Made by a program: the position numbers and the translations under genes. The notes under the pieces are model-generated. The model saw only the letters and a list, made by a program, of their open reading frames with translations. It was not told the DNA's origin and did not search any database. Shown one piece after another: positions 1 to 7,687 of a stretch of 64,000 nt of DNA. The stretch comes from JAUSIK01 sp964547875 (GTDB lineage Archaea; Nanobdellota; Nanobdellia; Pacearchaeales; GW2011-AR1). The DNA is taken from contig CAZJPE010000001.1 in NCBI GenBank assembly GCA_964547875.1, forward strand, positions 1 to 64,000, written 5' to 3'. The first letter of the stretch is position 1. Each line of letters starts with the position of its first letter.

Positions 1-125
1 CAAGCCCTACTGTTTTATTGACAGTTGTTCTTGCAGTTATTTTTGTTGTGCTTTTGATTGTACTAATAGTACTTTTAACAAGAAAGCCTGGAAAAACTGA
101 AGAAGCCGGAGAAGGCTACTACTAA
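1..125 (+). CDS. C-terminal end of a membrane-anchored protein (partial)
   Basis: Reading frame 3 is open from the window edge to a TAA at 123-125. It encodes a strongly hydrophobic stretch (LLTVVLAVIFVVLLIVLIVLL), then a short basic and acidic tail ending in EGYY. This is what a C-terminal membrane anchor looks like, with a stop-transfer Arg-Lys after the segment. The body of the protein lies outside the window, so its function cannot be named. The other large surface proteins in this window also end in one hydrophobic segment and a short cytoplasmic tail, so a surface protein is plausible. Confidence 0.6.
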   Translation, partial: SPTVLLTVVLAVIFVVLLIVLIVLLTRKPGKTEEAGEGYY

Positions 126-204
126 ACCTTATTTTTTTATTTTTTATTTTTTATTTTACTTTTTATTTTTTGTCAATATAAGCGAAAATTATAAAAATAA
201 TAAG

Positions 205-724
205 ATGTTGAAAGAATATGGAAGCTTTAAAGACACAAGAAAAATACTCAAAAAAATTATTAAGACCGTAGCCATAACATTTTTAGGAATCACTGGCTCT
301 TGTATTGCTTGCATTTTTGGACAGGCAGTTAATTCAAGAAATCCTTATGAAAATACACCTATTGTAAAAGAATATAAAGCAATGAGCGAGACATTAGATA
401 GTTTAAAGCATGAAAAAAAGACAATCTTATTCACAATTGCCATATCAACCTGATAATCTTAAACCTCATCTTGATAATATTTTTGGAAAGCAGCGAGAAA
501 GAAATGATTCATTAGATAAAGCCATAGAGATTGTCGAGAGAGATTTGAAGACAATAAAAGAATACCCATCTTTTATTAATCATGATAGTTTAAATAAAGA
601 AAGAGATATAAAAGAAAATTATATTCTTTTTGGGACATTGACTTCTATTTTGGGTTTTGGAGGTTGGTGCATCTATCAGATTCTTGTAAATGGTATAAGA
701 ATTCAGAAAAAGCTAGGGCAATAA
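205..724 (+). pseudogene. Small membrane protein gene broken by a frameshift at an A-run
   Basis: Two overlapping reading frames probably belong to one gene. The first, 205-453, encodes a 82-residue product with a hydrophobic segment (VAITFLGITGSCIACIFG) and then a charged helix. The second, 410-724, continues a charged helical region and ends with a second hydrophobic segment near ENYILFGTLTSILGFGGW. The switch falls at a run of seven A at 412-418, where gain or loss of one base joins the frames. Joined, the protein would be about 170 residues with two membrane segments and a coiled helical domain between. A sequencing error, a true pseudogene, programmed slippage or two coupled genes all remain possible. 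I do not recognise the family. Confidence 0.45.
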
Positions 725-761
725 GGAACAAAATCTTAATTAGTTGCTTCTTATTTAACCC

Positions 762-790
762 ACTTTCATATTCAGAACAAAGGGATTAAG
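762..790 (+). repeat. Cassette-flanking direct repeat, copy 1
   Basis: This 29-bp sequence begins ACTTTCATATTCAGAACAAA and continues with GGGATTAAG. It lies just upstream of the vapBC promoter. A copy with one substitution is at 1450-1478 and a diverged copy is at 2101-2127, all in the same orientation. The three copies bracket two consecutive toxin-antitoxin-like gene pairs. Confidence 0.7.
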
Positions 791-808
791 CTGATGGAAT
801 AAGTAAGA

Positions 809-818
809 TTTATATATA
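809..818 (+). promoter_or_regulatory. TATA box of the vapBC operon
   Basis: TTTATATATA matches an archaeal box A. Its spacing to the ATG at 838 (about 25 nt) predicts a leaderless transcript starting at that codon, and this is why 838 is preferred over the ATG at 823 as the vapB start. Confidence 0.5.
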
Positions 819-837
819 TTTCATGTATGATAGAACA

Positions 838-1035
838 ATGGCAGAAATAACAATAAAAATACCAGAATCACTCAAAGAAAGATTAATGAAAGAAAGGATA
901 AACTTGGCGGTAGTTATAGCCAGGGTTGTAAAACAACTTGAAGAAGAAAAAGAGATGATAGACTGGTCTGTAAAATTACAGCACGCTTCAAGAAAGGGCA
1001 GATTTGATGAACTTAAGAAAAAGAGACTAATATAA
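838..1035 (+). CDS. vapB: VapB-type antitoxin
   Basis: This is a 65-residue protein beginning MAEITIKIPESLKERL, a ribbon-helix-helix style beta strand and helix typical of VapB antitoxins, followed by a charged C-terminal part that would wrap around the toxin. In the family, the antitoxin binds its PIN-domain partner and represses its own operon. The gene is separated from the PIN gene by one base, the usual vapBC order. An upstream in-frame ATG at 823 is possible, but the TATA spacing favours 838. The family is called from strand pattern and context. Confidence 0.75.
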   Translation: MAEITIKIPESLKERLMKERINLAVVIARVVKQLEEEKEMIDWSVKLQHASRKGRFDELKKKRLI

Positions 1036-1036
1036 A

Positions 1037-1444
1037 ATGAAGTTCATTGTTGATACAAATATACTTTTTACTTTTTTCTGGGAGAATTCGTTTACTAAAG
1101 GAATATTAATAGATCAGGACTTTGAGTTTTTCTCGCCAGAATATGCCCTAAAGGAAATTAATAATCATATAAATGAGATTCTAAGCAAAACAGGAATAAC
1201 GAATGAAAAGTTCCAAGAATTAAAAAAAGATCTTGCAATTTGCATCAAATTTGTGCCTTCTGAAGAATATAAATACTTCCTAAAAGAAGCTTCTTTATTG
1301 CTTCATAATTATCCAGACGATATTGATTTTTTGGCTTTAGCTATTAAATTAAAACTGCCAATTTGGTCAAATGACCCTCATTTAAAAAATCAAAATAAAA
1401 TCAAAGTTTATACAACAAAAGAATTTCTTAATTTGTTAAGATAA
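1037..1444 (+). CDS. vapC: VapC-type PIN-domain ribonuclease toxin
   Basis: This 135-residue protein has the PIN-domain acidic set: Asp6 in IVDTN, Glu40 in ALKEI, Asp95/Asp97 in DDIDFLALA and Asp113 in SNDPHL. PIN toxins of this class use these residues to hold Mg2+ or Mn2+ and cut RNA, often a tRNA or rRNA. Length is normal for VapC. It directly follows the antitoxin gene and is presumably co-transcribed from the box at 809. All acidic positions are present, so it should be active when free of VapB. The RNA target cannot be read from the sequence. Confidence 0.82.
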   Translation: MKFIVDTNILFTFFWENSFTKGILIDQDFEFFSPEYALKEINNHINEILSKTGITNEKFQELKKDLAICIKFVPSEEYKYFLKEASLLLHNYPDDIDFLALAIKLKLPIWSNDPHLKNQNKIKVYTTKEFLNLLR

Positions 1445-1449
1445 AGATA

Positions 1450-1478
1450 ACTTTCATATTCAAAACAAAGGGATTAAG
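1450..1478 (+). repeat. Cassette-flanking direct repeat, copy 2
   Basis: This differs from the copy at 762-790 by a single G to A change over 29 bp. It lies just after the vapC stop codon and before the 3' end of the opposite-strand DUF2283 gene, so it separates two toxin-antitoxin-like cassettes. A further short match, ACTTTCATA, begins at 1492. Confidence 0.7.
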
Positions 1479-1521
1479 GAATGCAACAACGACTTTCATA
1501 CCAAAAGTTATATAGAGGTTT

Positions 1522-1779
1522 TTAACTATTTGATAGTGATATCTCTAGAGGGAAAGGAATTTTTAATCTGTTAAGTGTTTGCTTAAGAACCTGTACTCTT
1601 TTTCTAAAGTCTAAAATTCCTATATTTGTTATTCTTTTTGTATTGATATTTCTCGTTATAAAAATGCCTTCTTCTATCTCCTCTGTTGTGCCATCTTCGG
1701 CTGGTTCGCTAAGAGATAATTCTAAAAAATCCCCTTCTTCATCATAATAGAAATCATATGTATTGTATTCTTCTGTCAT
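1522..1779 (-). CDS. DUF2283-family protein, likely antitoxin partner
   Basis: The 85-residue product has the DUF2283 pattern: a YDEEGDFLELSL strand pair, an acidic turn (EEIEEGIFI), then an IGILDF strand. These small proteins are often encoded beside RelE-fold or DUF4258-like proteins and behave as candidate antitoxins; that role is inferred from family context. Here the start codon overlaps the stop of the upstream nuclease-like gene by 4 bp (ATGA), so translation is probably coupled. The C-terminus carries a basic amphipathic helix (LKQTLNRLKIPF) that could contact a partner. Confidence 0.7.
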   Translation of the reverse strand: MTEEYNTYDFYYDEEGDFLELSLSEPAEDGTTEEIEEGIFITRNINTKRITNIGILDFRKRVQVLKQTLNRLKIPFPLEISLSNS

Positions 1780-2066
1780 TTTATTTTCTCCTCTAAGTAA
1801 GAGGTTATAATAAATCCATGTTCGTTTATATATTTAACTACGACTAAAATGAAACGGTTTGGTAATTTGAGACTTTTGTAATTTTTATAATAATATCCTT
1901 TATTAAATGGCTTATTTAGTAATTTATCGGGATATTTCAACGTTTCTTTTATCTCTTCTGTATATTTTTGCATATAAGGATGTTTTCGCATCATGTGGTT
2001 CCATTGTCTCTTTGTACACTTTATTTTCCTGCCAGTTTTGTCGGTAATTTCAAAAATATTCAGCAT
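1776..2066 (-). CDS. RelE-fold nuclease-like protein (PBECR/DUF4258-like)
   Basis: From the ATG at 2066 this is a 96-residue protein. The features TDKTGRKIKCTKRQWNHMM, IKETLKYPD, YYYKNYKSL and the C-terminal strand HGFIITSYLEEK resemble the PBECR/DUF4258 type of RelE-fold ribonuclease. The His in RQWNHMMRKHP is in the place expected for catalysis. An upstream start at 2159 is open, but a TATA-like TTTATAAC lies about 27 bp before 2066, which favours the shorter form. It overlaps the DUF2283 gene by 4 bp, so the two probably form a toxin-antitoxin-like pair. The family call rests on motifs read by eye. Confidence 0.6.
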   Translation of the reverse strand: MLNIFEITDKTGRKIKCTKRQWNHMMRKHPYMQKYTEEIKETLKYPDKLLNKPFNKGYYYKNYKSLKLPNRFILVVVKYINEHGFIITSYLEEKIK

Positions 2067-2100
2067 TGTTATTATAGATTTAAAATTGTTATAAATGTTT

Positions 2101-2127
2101 CTTTCATATTCAGAACAAAATGATTGC
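2101..2127 (+). repeat. Cassette-flanking direct repeat, diverged copy 3
   Basis: CTTTCATATTCAGAACAAA is identical to copy 1 for 19 bp, then diverges except for a shared GATT. It sits upstream of the predicted promoter of the nuclease-like/DUF2283 pair, about 650 bp from copy 2, similar to the 688-bp spacing of copies 1 and 2. Confidence 0.6.
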
Positions 2128-2151
2128 AAAAAATAAGAAGAAACCAGAATT

Positions 2152-3240
2152 TTAAACAATAAGCTCTTTTTTTATTTTAGACAATGTCTTATAGCCATTT
2201 TTCTTCACGAGAAAAATATCTTCAATTCTTACTCCGCCAAGATTTGGAATGTATAATCCTGGCTCAATTGTTATTATCATGCCTTCTTTTAGCTTTGTTT
2301 TGCCCGGGATTGACGGAGATTCATGGAGCTCTATGCCTACACCATGGCCTGTGCCGTGGATAAAGAATTTCTCCATTTTGTATTTTTTAAAAACAGACAT
2401 TACTTCATTGTGGATTGCTTTGCAACTAATTCCTTCTTTAATTAAATTTATGGCTGATTTTTGAGCTTCTAATACTATATTGTATATTTCCTGCATTTTT
2501 TGAGATTTTGGCCTGCCTTTGCAGAGTGTTCTTGTAAAATCAGAGAAATATCTTGACTTAATTGACCTTGGATAAATATCTATAACTATAGGAACTCCTG
2601 CATGAATAGGCCCTGCTCCTTCTTTATGGGGATAGGCTGTATCTTTTCCCGATGAAATAATTATTCCTTCTGGAGATTCTAAGCCATAAAGGACAAATAA
2701 TTCTCCTGCCAGTTCTTTCAAATATTCAGAACTAATTTTTTTCCCTTTATAATAAAGCATATTCTTTTTTTCTTTTGATTTTTTTATTATGCTACTAATT
2801 TTCGTAAAAGCTAAATCAACGATTTTTTGCACTTTTTCAATTTCTTTTATTTCTTCAGATGATTTTACGCTCCTATCTAAAAAAGGGTTTAGGATTTTTG
2901 TTTTTATATTATTTTTTTTAAGCTCTTCTGCATAAATTAAGGGAAAGTTATAAGGAACATTTATTTTTTCTATGCCTTTTTCTTTTAAAAAAAGGCAGGC
3001 GATTGTTGCGAGATTTATTTTTTTAAATCTCGCTTTTGCTTTTTTAACATATTTTTTCTGAGGCAGAACAATTAGAGATTTTTTTGCTTCTTTTTTTATT
3101 CTTGAAAATTCCAAATCATCTATGAGAGTGTAATTCTTATTTTTCAAAGATAGGAAGATGAAAGGATCAGGGACTAATACTTTAGTTAAATAAAGCATAT
3201 TTGCGTCATTGAAGCTGTCTGCTATGATGAGTTTGTTCAT
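2152..3240 (-). CDS. M24-family metallopeptidase (Xaa-Pro dipeptidase-like)
   Basis: This 362-residue protein has the pita-bread fold signature of M24 peptidases: Asp in IVIDIYPR, Asp in YFSDFTRT, His in HGTGHGVGIELHE, Glu in ITIEPGLY and Glu in GGVRIEDIF, the full set of five metal ligands. The first ~120 residues form the usual creatinase-like N-terminal domain with little conservation. Family members cleave Xaa-Pro bonds in the cytoplasm using two Mn2+ or Co2+ ions. Length matches PepQ-type enzymes. Its stop is close to the nuclease-like gene on the same strand. The substrate is assumed from family membership. Confidence 0.85.
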   Translation of the reverse strand: MNKLIIADSFNDANMLYLTKVLVPDPFIFLSLKNKNYTLIDDLEFSRIKKEAKKSLIVLPQKKYVKKAKARFKKINLATIACLFLKEKGIEKINVPYNFPLIYAEELKKNNIKTKILNPFLDRSVKSSEEIKEIEKVQKIVDLAFTKISSIIKKSKEKKNMLYYKGKKISSEYLKELAGELFVLYGLESPEGIIISSGKDTAYPHKEGAGPIHAGVPIVIDIYPRSIKSRYFSDFTRTLCKGRPKSQKMQEIYNIVLEAQKSAINLIKEGISCKAIHNEVMSVFKKYKMEKFFIHGTGHGVGIELHESPSIPGKTKLKEGMIITIEPGLYIPNLGGVRIEDIFLVKKNGYKTLSKIKKELIV

Positions 3241-3368
3241 AGGTTTATTTATGAAGATTATTATATAAATCTAGATGTTATCAGCGATAGCGGTGGCTTA
3301 TATCCAACACCCGCCTGAAGATAGTGCAAAAAAGAAAGATTAATAAATACGGAGATTTTATTTTTATT

Positions 3369-3584
3369 ATGAAAAAGATAAATATTATTTCGCTAATAAT
3401 AGTTATTTTTGGATTGGTATTATTATTACTTTTCAATTATCTTCCTTGTTATGATCCTGATCCTCACACTTGCGGATTTGGCAAAGTAATTTTATCATAT
3501 TTTGTTGCTTTTCCCTTAATTTTAATCGGAATTATTTTATTTATAGTTTCTTGGATAATCGGAAGAATAAAGTCTAAGAAATAA
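3369..3584 (+). CDS. Small two-segment membrane protein
   Basis: From the ATG at 3369 the product has 71 residues with two hydrophobic segments (IISLIIVIFGLVLLLLF and FVAFPLILIGIILFIVSWII) joined by a loop rich in Cys, Pro, Asp and His (CYDPDPHTCGFG). It ends in a basic cytoplasmic tail. A TATA-like TTAATAAATA about 25 bp upstream supports this start over an in-frame upstream one at 3324. The paired Cys in the loop could form a disulfide outside the membrane. No family is recognised and no partner is obvious, as it stands alone. Confidence 0.6.
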   Translation: MKKINIISLIIVIFGLVLLLLFNYLPCYDPDPHTCGFGKVILSYFVAFPLILIGIILFIVSWIIGRIKSKK

Positions 3585-3653
3585 GAGCAATTTCGTTGCC
3601 TTCTAAAAAAACAAAACCAAATATTTATATACGTCCTGCTTATTATTAATTAT

Positions 3654-3881
3654 ATGGAAGAAGTATCTTTTTCAGCTGTCTTACATGAGGAAGACTTAGA
3701 TGGAAAGCCTGTTTTTGTAGCGGATTGCATAGAATTAGGTGTTAGTGATTTTGGGAATAATGTTAATGAATGTTTGAGCAATTTAAAGAAAGGTATTTCT
3801 CTTTTGTTAGAAGAAGCTCCTGAAAAAAGAGCGTTATTAAAAGCAAAAGAACCTGTTCTTGTTACGAGAATAGCTCTCTAA
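3654..3881 (+). CDS. hicB: HicB-like antitoxin, short form
   Basis: The 75-residue protein matches the RNase H-like fold of HicB: FSAVLHEEDLDGKPVFVADC, then IELGVSDFGNNVNECLSNLKKGISLLLEE. It lacks the C-terminal DNA-binding domain that longer HicB proteins carry, so it probably does not repress on its own. A TATA-like TATTTATATA near 3621-3630 lies about 26 bp before the ATG and predicts a leaderless message. Its 3' end overlaps the oppositely oriented hicA by 20 bp. In the family, HicB masks the HicA active site. Confidence 0.8.
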   Translation: MEEVSFSAVLHEEDLDGKPVFVADCIELGVSDFGNNVNECLSNLKKGISLLLEEAPEKRALLKAKEPVLVTRIAL

Positions 3882-4071
3882 AGTCAACTCCAGCTTGTTT
3901 TTCTATACTCTTTAAGGTTCCAATTGGCATTATTTCGCGGTGTATAGGAACAACAACTGTCCTATTTTCTTTCCTTAAGATAACATGAGTTCCGGTTTGT
4001 CTTCTAATTTCAAATCCCTGTTTTTGAAGGATTCTCAACACCTCTTTTGATTTTATGTTTTTTAGTTTCAT
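3862..4071 (-). CDS. hicA: HicA-type mRNA interferase toxin
   Basis: This 69-residue protein follows the HicA plan: IKSKEVLRILQKQGFEIRRQTGTHVILRKE, then the strand RTVVVPIHREI and MPIGTLKSIEKQAG. The His in GTHVIL is the expected catalytic residue of this double-stranded-RNA-binding-like fold. HicA cleaves mRNA and tmRNA-like substrates in bacteria. The gene is convergent with hicB and shares 20 bp of tail sequence with it, unlike the usual tandem hicAB operon, so the two are separately promoted. Confidence 0.82.
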   Translation of the reverse strand: MKLKNIKSKEVLRILQKQGFEIRRQTGTHVILRKENRTVVVPIHREIMPIGTLKSIEKQAGVDFRELFS

Positions 4072-4237
4072 TTATTATCTCTAAATTAGCCTGTTTTTAT
4101 ATTTATTCACAATTGATTGTTATTTGAAATTTCAGCTTAAAAAGCGCACTGCCTTCCCCCACCCTTAAGGTCTTTTTCTATTTGCGACAATATATAAAAA
4201 TCTGAAACTTTAAATATAGGGCTAGATAATTGCAGAT

Positions 4238-7105
4238 ATGGTGTATATAAAAAAGATAGTTGTCAATGGTTTCAAGAGTTTTGCAAGGAAAACAGACATA
4301 ATATTTGATAAGGGCATTAATCTTTTTGTCGGGCCTAATGGCTCTGGAAAGAGCAATGTGGTTGAGGCGCTGTGCTTTGTATTAGGAAGATTATCAATTA
4401 AGTCTATGAGGGCTTCAAAAGCAAGAAATCTTATTTTTATGGGATCAAAATACATTAAGCCCGCGAAAGAAGCTTATGTAGAGTTGATTTTTGATAATAT
4501 AGACAGGGCTTTTTCTATAAATAACGATGAAGTAAGCTTGAAAAGAGTTGTAAGAGCAAATGGGCAGAGCATATACAAGATTAATGGAGAAACTAAAACC
4601 AGAGGGGAGATCATAGAGATGCTTGCCCAAGCAGGCATTGATCCTTATGGATTTAATCTTATTTTACAGGGGCAGATTCAGAGCATTGTTAAAATGCATT
4701 CTGAAGAAAGAAGAAAGGTAATAGAGGAAGTTGCTGGAATTTCTATTTATGAATCAAGAAAGGAAAAATCATTGCATGAGCTGGAAAAGACAGATGAAAG
4801 ATTAAAGGAGATTTCAACTATTTTACGAGAGAGAACCGCATATTTGAAAAACTTGGAAAGAGAGAAAATGCAGGCGCAGAAATACAAAGATGCTGAATTA
4901 ATTGTTAAGAGAGCTAAAGCTTCTATATTAAATAAAAGATCGCGGGATAAAGAAAAAGAATTAGAGAATATTAAGAAATCAATTGAGGAGAAAGAGAAAG
5001 AGAAATTTGAAATAAAAAAAGAGATTGAGACGATACAAATATTAGTGAATGAATTAAGCGCGAAAATTGACGACATAAACAAGAAGATACAAAAGTCAAG
5101 CGGAGTTGAGCAAGAAACTCTGCATAACGAGATTAGTGAATTAAAAGCAGAGCTTGAAGGGAGCAGAGTAAGAAAAGAGGGCTATGAAAATAGGCAAAAA
5201 GAGATAGAAAGAAGGATAGATGAGATATATAAGTCAATTCCTAACATCGAGAGCGAGATAAAAGAACTGAGGAAAAAATCCCCTTCAATGGCTAAAAAAT
5301 CCATTGAATTAAAAAAGAAAAAAGAGGAATTGGGCAACATTGAAAGTGAATTGAAAAAGATATTGGGATTTAAAACAGAATTAGAATCATTCAAAGAGAG
5401 AATCAAGGACAAGGAAAAACAATTGACCAAGACAAGGATTGCTTCAGAATCTTTAGTTAAGATAATTGAGGAAAATTCCGCTAATTTTAGATACAAAGAT
5501 GAAAAAATATGCTTAAGGACAATTGAATTTTTGAAAAAGGATTTTTTGGAAAAAAGAGAGAATTTTGAACTATTGAGAATAAACGAAATAGAGAATAACA
5601 AGATTATTGCGGCTGCTGATTCTGAAATAAACAATGCAAATAAAATAAAGGCTGAAATGGAAAAGATAGATATATGTCCTTTGTGCCAAAGCAAAATAAC
5701 AGAGAAGCATATAAGACATGTTTATGAAGACATTGACAAGAAAATAAAAAATGCTGTTGAAAAAAAAGAGAGTGCTATAAACGAGATAAAAAATATTATT
5801 GGCGAAAAATATAAATTGGAAAATGGAACAAAAGAAATTGAAAAAAAGATATCCGAAGGAGAGATAGAGCTTATAAATCAGAAAAATGTTGAGGATAAAA
5901 AAGAACAATTGAAGAGTTTGTTTAATGACGAGAAAGCATTGAAGAATGAAATTTTAATGCTAGAAAAAGAAAAGAACAAGCTCGAAGGCCTTGCTTCAAA
6001 TCTTGTGGATGTAGAGGAAAGATATGGAAAAAAGATGCTTGAAATCGAAGATATTTCAATTTTGACTGAGGAGAATCTTGATACGGCCCTTCTTTATAAA
6101 GAAAGAGAGCTTGAAAATATGAGAAAGATAATCAAAAAAAGCAAGGAAGATCTCGATGATATGAAAAGCGAAGTAAATGAGATTACTAAAAACATTGAAG
6201 AGAAATCAGATAGATTAGAAAAACTGGAGGAGCAAGAGCGTGAATTGCAGGAGAGATTTAAGAAGATGTTTTTATTGAGAAACGAGCTGCAAAAACAAAC
6301 TCAGGAGAAAAATCTTTACTTAAGCGAGAAACAGCAGGAATCGTGGCAGATTGAAGATCAGATGAATTATTTAAAAATAGGAAGGGCGAAGTTAGATGCA
6401 GAGGGTGAGTCAATTAAGATTGAGCTATCTGAATTTACTGGGATTGAATTATTGGGCGGAAATATAAATGTCTTGGAAGAAAAACTTAGAAAATCTCAGG
6501 AGACATTACAGGATATAGGGCCAATAAATATGAGGGCTTTGGAGGTTTACGAAGAGGTTAAAAAGGAGTACGACATCGTGCAGGAAAAAGTAGATATATT
6601 GCAGAAGGAAAAAGAGGATATCTTAAAAATCATAGAGGAGATAGACAAGAAAAAGACAAATAGTTTCATGAAAACATTCAAGGCAATAAACAGCTTATTT
6701 TCAGAGAATTTTTCTAAATTATCTTCTAAAGGAACAGCTTATTTGGATATTGAAAATAAAGAGGAGATATTTAATGGAGGAGTTGACATTGTTGTTAAAT
6801 TAGGAAAGGGAAAATATTTTGATGTCACTTCTTTATCTGGAGGAGAGCAGACTTTAGTTGCATTATCTTTGTTATTTGCAATTCAAGAGCATAAGCCATA
6901 TCATTTTTACGTATTTGACGAGATTGATGCGGCTTTAGATAGGAGAAATTCCGAGAGATTGGCTGCATTATTAGACCAATATATGAAATCAGGACAATAC
7001 ATTGTTGTTACGCATAACGACGCCATTGTAACAAATTCCAATTTTTTGTATGGGGTTAGCATGCATGACGGAGTTTCCAAGATTTTGAGCTTAAAAGTCA
7101 ATTGA
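4238..7105 (+). CDS. SMC-like ATPase with a Rad50-type zinc-hook motif
   Basis: This is a 955-residue structural-maintenance-of-chromosomes ATPase. The N-terminal head has FKSF and Walker A GPNGSGKSN. The C-terminal head has the signature LSGGEQTLVALSLLF and Walker B YVFDEIDAALD, followed by the VVTHN switch. Between lie two long coiled coils. At the exact middle, residues 480-483, is CPLC in the sequence IDICPLCQSKITEKH, which looks like a Rad50 zinc hook; no SMC hinge of ~150-200 residues is visible, and the protein is 200 residues shorter than standard SMC. It presumably dimerises through zinc and entraps or bridges DNA. No ScpA or ScpB gene is nearby. Confidence 0.88.
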   Translation: MVYIKKIVVNGFKSFARKTDIIFDKGINLFVGPNGSGKSNVVEALCFVLGRLSIKSMRASKARNLIFMGSKYIKPAKEAYVELIFDNIDRAFSINNDEVSLKRVVRANGQSIYKINGETKTRGEIIEMLAQAGIDPYGFNLILQGQIQSIVKMHSEERRKVIEEVAGISIYESRKEKSLHELEKTDERLKEISTILRERTAYLKNLEREKMQAQKYKDAELIVKRAKASILNKRSRDKEKELENIKKSIEEKEKEKFEIKKEIETIQILVNELSAKIDDINKKIQKSSGVEQETLHNEISELKAELEGSRVRKEGYENRQKEIERRIDEIYKSIPNIESEIKELRKKSPSMAKKSIELKKKKEELGNIESELKKILGFKTELESFKERIKDKEKQLTKTRIASESLVKIIEENSANFRYKDEKICLRTIEFLKKDFLEKRENFELLRINEIENNKIIAAADSEINNANKIKAEMEKIDICPLCQSKITEKHIRHVYEDIDKKIKNAVEKKESAINEIKNIIGEKYKLENGTKEIEKKISEGEIELINQKNVEDKKEQLKSLFNDEKALKNEILMLEKEKNKLEGLASNLVDVEERYGKKMLEIEDISILTEENLDTALLYKERELENMRKIIKKSKEDLDDMKSEVNEITKNIEEKSDRLEKLEEQERELQERFKKMFLLRNELQKQTQEKNLYLSEKQQESWQIEDQMNYLKIGRAKLDAEGESIKIELSEFTGIELLGGNINVLEEKLRKSQETLQDIGPINMRALEVYEEVKKEYDIVQEKVDILQKEKEDILKIIEEIDKKKTNSFMKTFKAINSLFSENFSKLSSKGTAYLDIENKEEIFNGGVDIVVKLGKGKYFDVTSLSGGEQTLVALSLLFAIQEHKPYHFYVFDEIDAALDRRNSERLAALLDQYMKSGQYIVVTHNDAIVTNSNFLYGVSMHDGVSKILSLKVN

Positions 7106-7279
7106 ATGTGTGTTAGCTCATGCTATTTTATCTTATTTATTTTTTAATTAAAAGACCAAGCTAAAAAGGTATTTGATTGATTTATAGACTATCATATGTT
7201 ATCTTACTGATTGATCAGTCTCGCATAGAAATTATTAAATACACATAACATTTTAATATACTTATTTGCTTTCAATATA

Positions 7280-7675
7280 ATGTCACTAACTATAAGGATA
7301 TTATCCCTTTTAGGCTTAATTCTCTCAATTTACGCATTTTATACAGAAAAAAAATTTGAGAAAAATAAAAAGCACAAAGCATTATGCGATATTCATGACA
7401 AAGCCTCATGCACAAAAGCATTTTCCAGTGAATATGGAAAGATGTTCGGCGTTTCAAACTCATTGGCAGGAGTTTTCTTTTACGTAATAATAATTATCTT
7501 GTCTTTTTTAAACTATTATAAAATTATCTTTTATTTTGCAATCATCTCATCATTAATAACAATTTATCTTGCCTATGCTTTATTTTTTAAGTTGAAAAAT
7601 CTCTGCATTGTCTGCACTGCGATTTACATAATTAATATTTTGTTATTCGTTATTAGTTATATAAATATAAAATAA
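7280..7675 (+). CDS. VKOR-family disulfide-generating membrane protein
   Basis: This 131-residue, four-segment membrane protein has the vitamin K epoxide reductase signature: paired Cys36 and Cys44 in a loop after the first segment, a conserved Ser60 in GVSNSLAGVFFY, and the redox pair Cys109-Ile-Val-Cys112. Prokaryotic VKOR oxidises a quinone-linked cycle and reoxidises a thioredoxin-like DsbA partner, so it supplies disulfides to secreted proteins. That fits the many Cys-rich secreted proteins encoded further along. No thioredoxin fusion or adjacent DsbA is visible. Length is at the short end of the family. Confidence 0.85.
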   Translation: MSLTIRILSLLGLILSIYAFYTEKKFEKNKKHKALCDIHDKASCTKAFSSEYGKMFGVSNSLAGVFFYVIIIILSFLNYYKIIFYFAIISSLITIYLAYALFFKLKNLCIVCTAIYIINILLFVISYINIK

Positions 7676-7687
7676 AAAATATAAGGC

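Noticed and set aside
3241..3320. Short imperfect hairpin with GCGGTG and CACCCGC
   Set aside because: The stem needs a bulge and has no promoter or terminator context. Not enough for an RNA gene call.
5182..5908. Long antisense frames within the SMC gene
   Set aside because: They mirror the AT-rich coiled-coil codons, have poor composition and lack start signals. The sense strand has clear SMC motifs.
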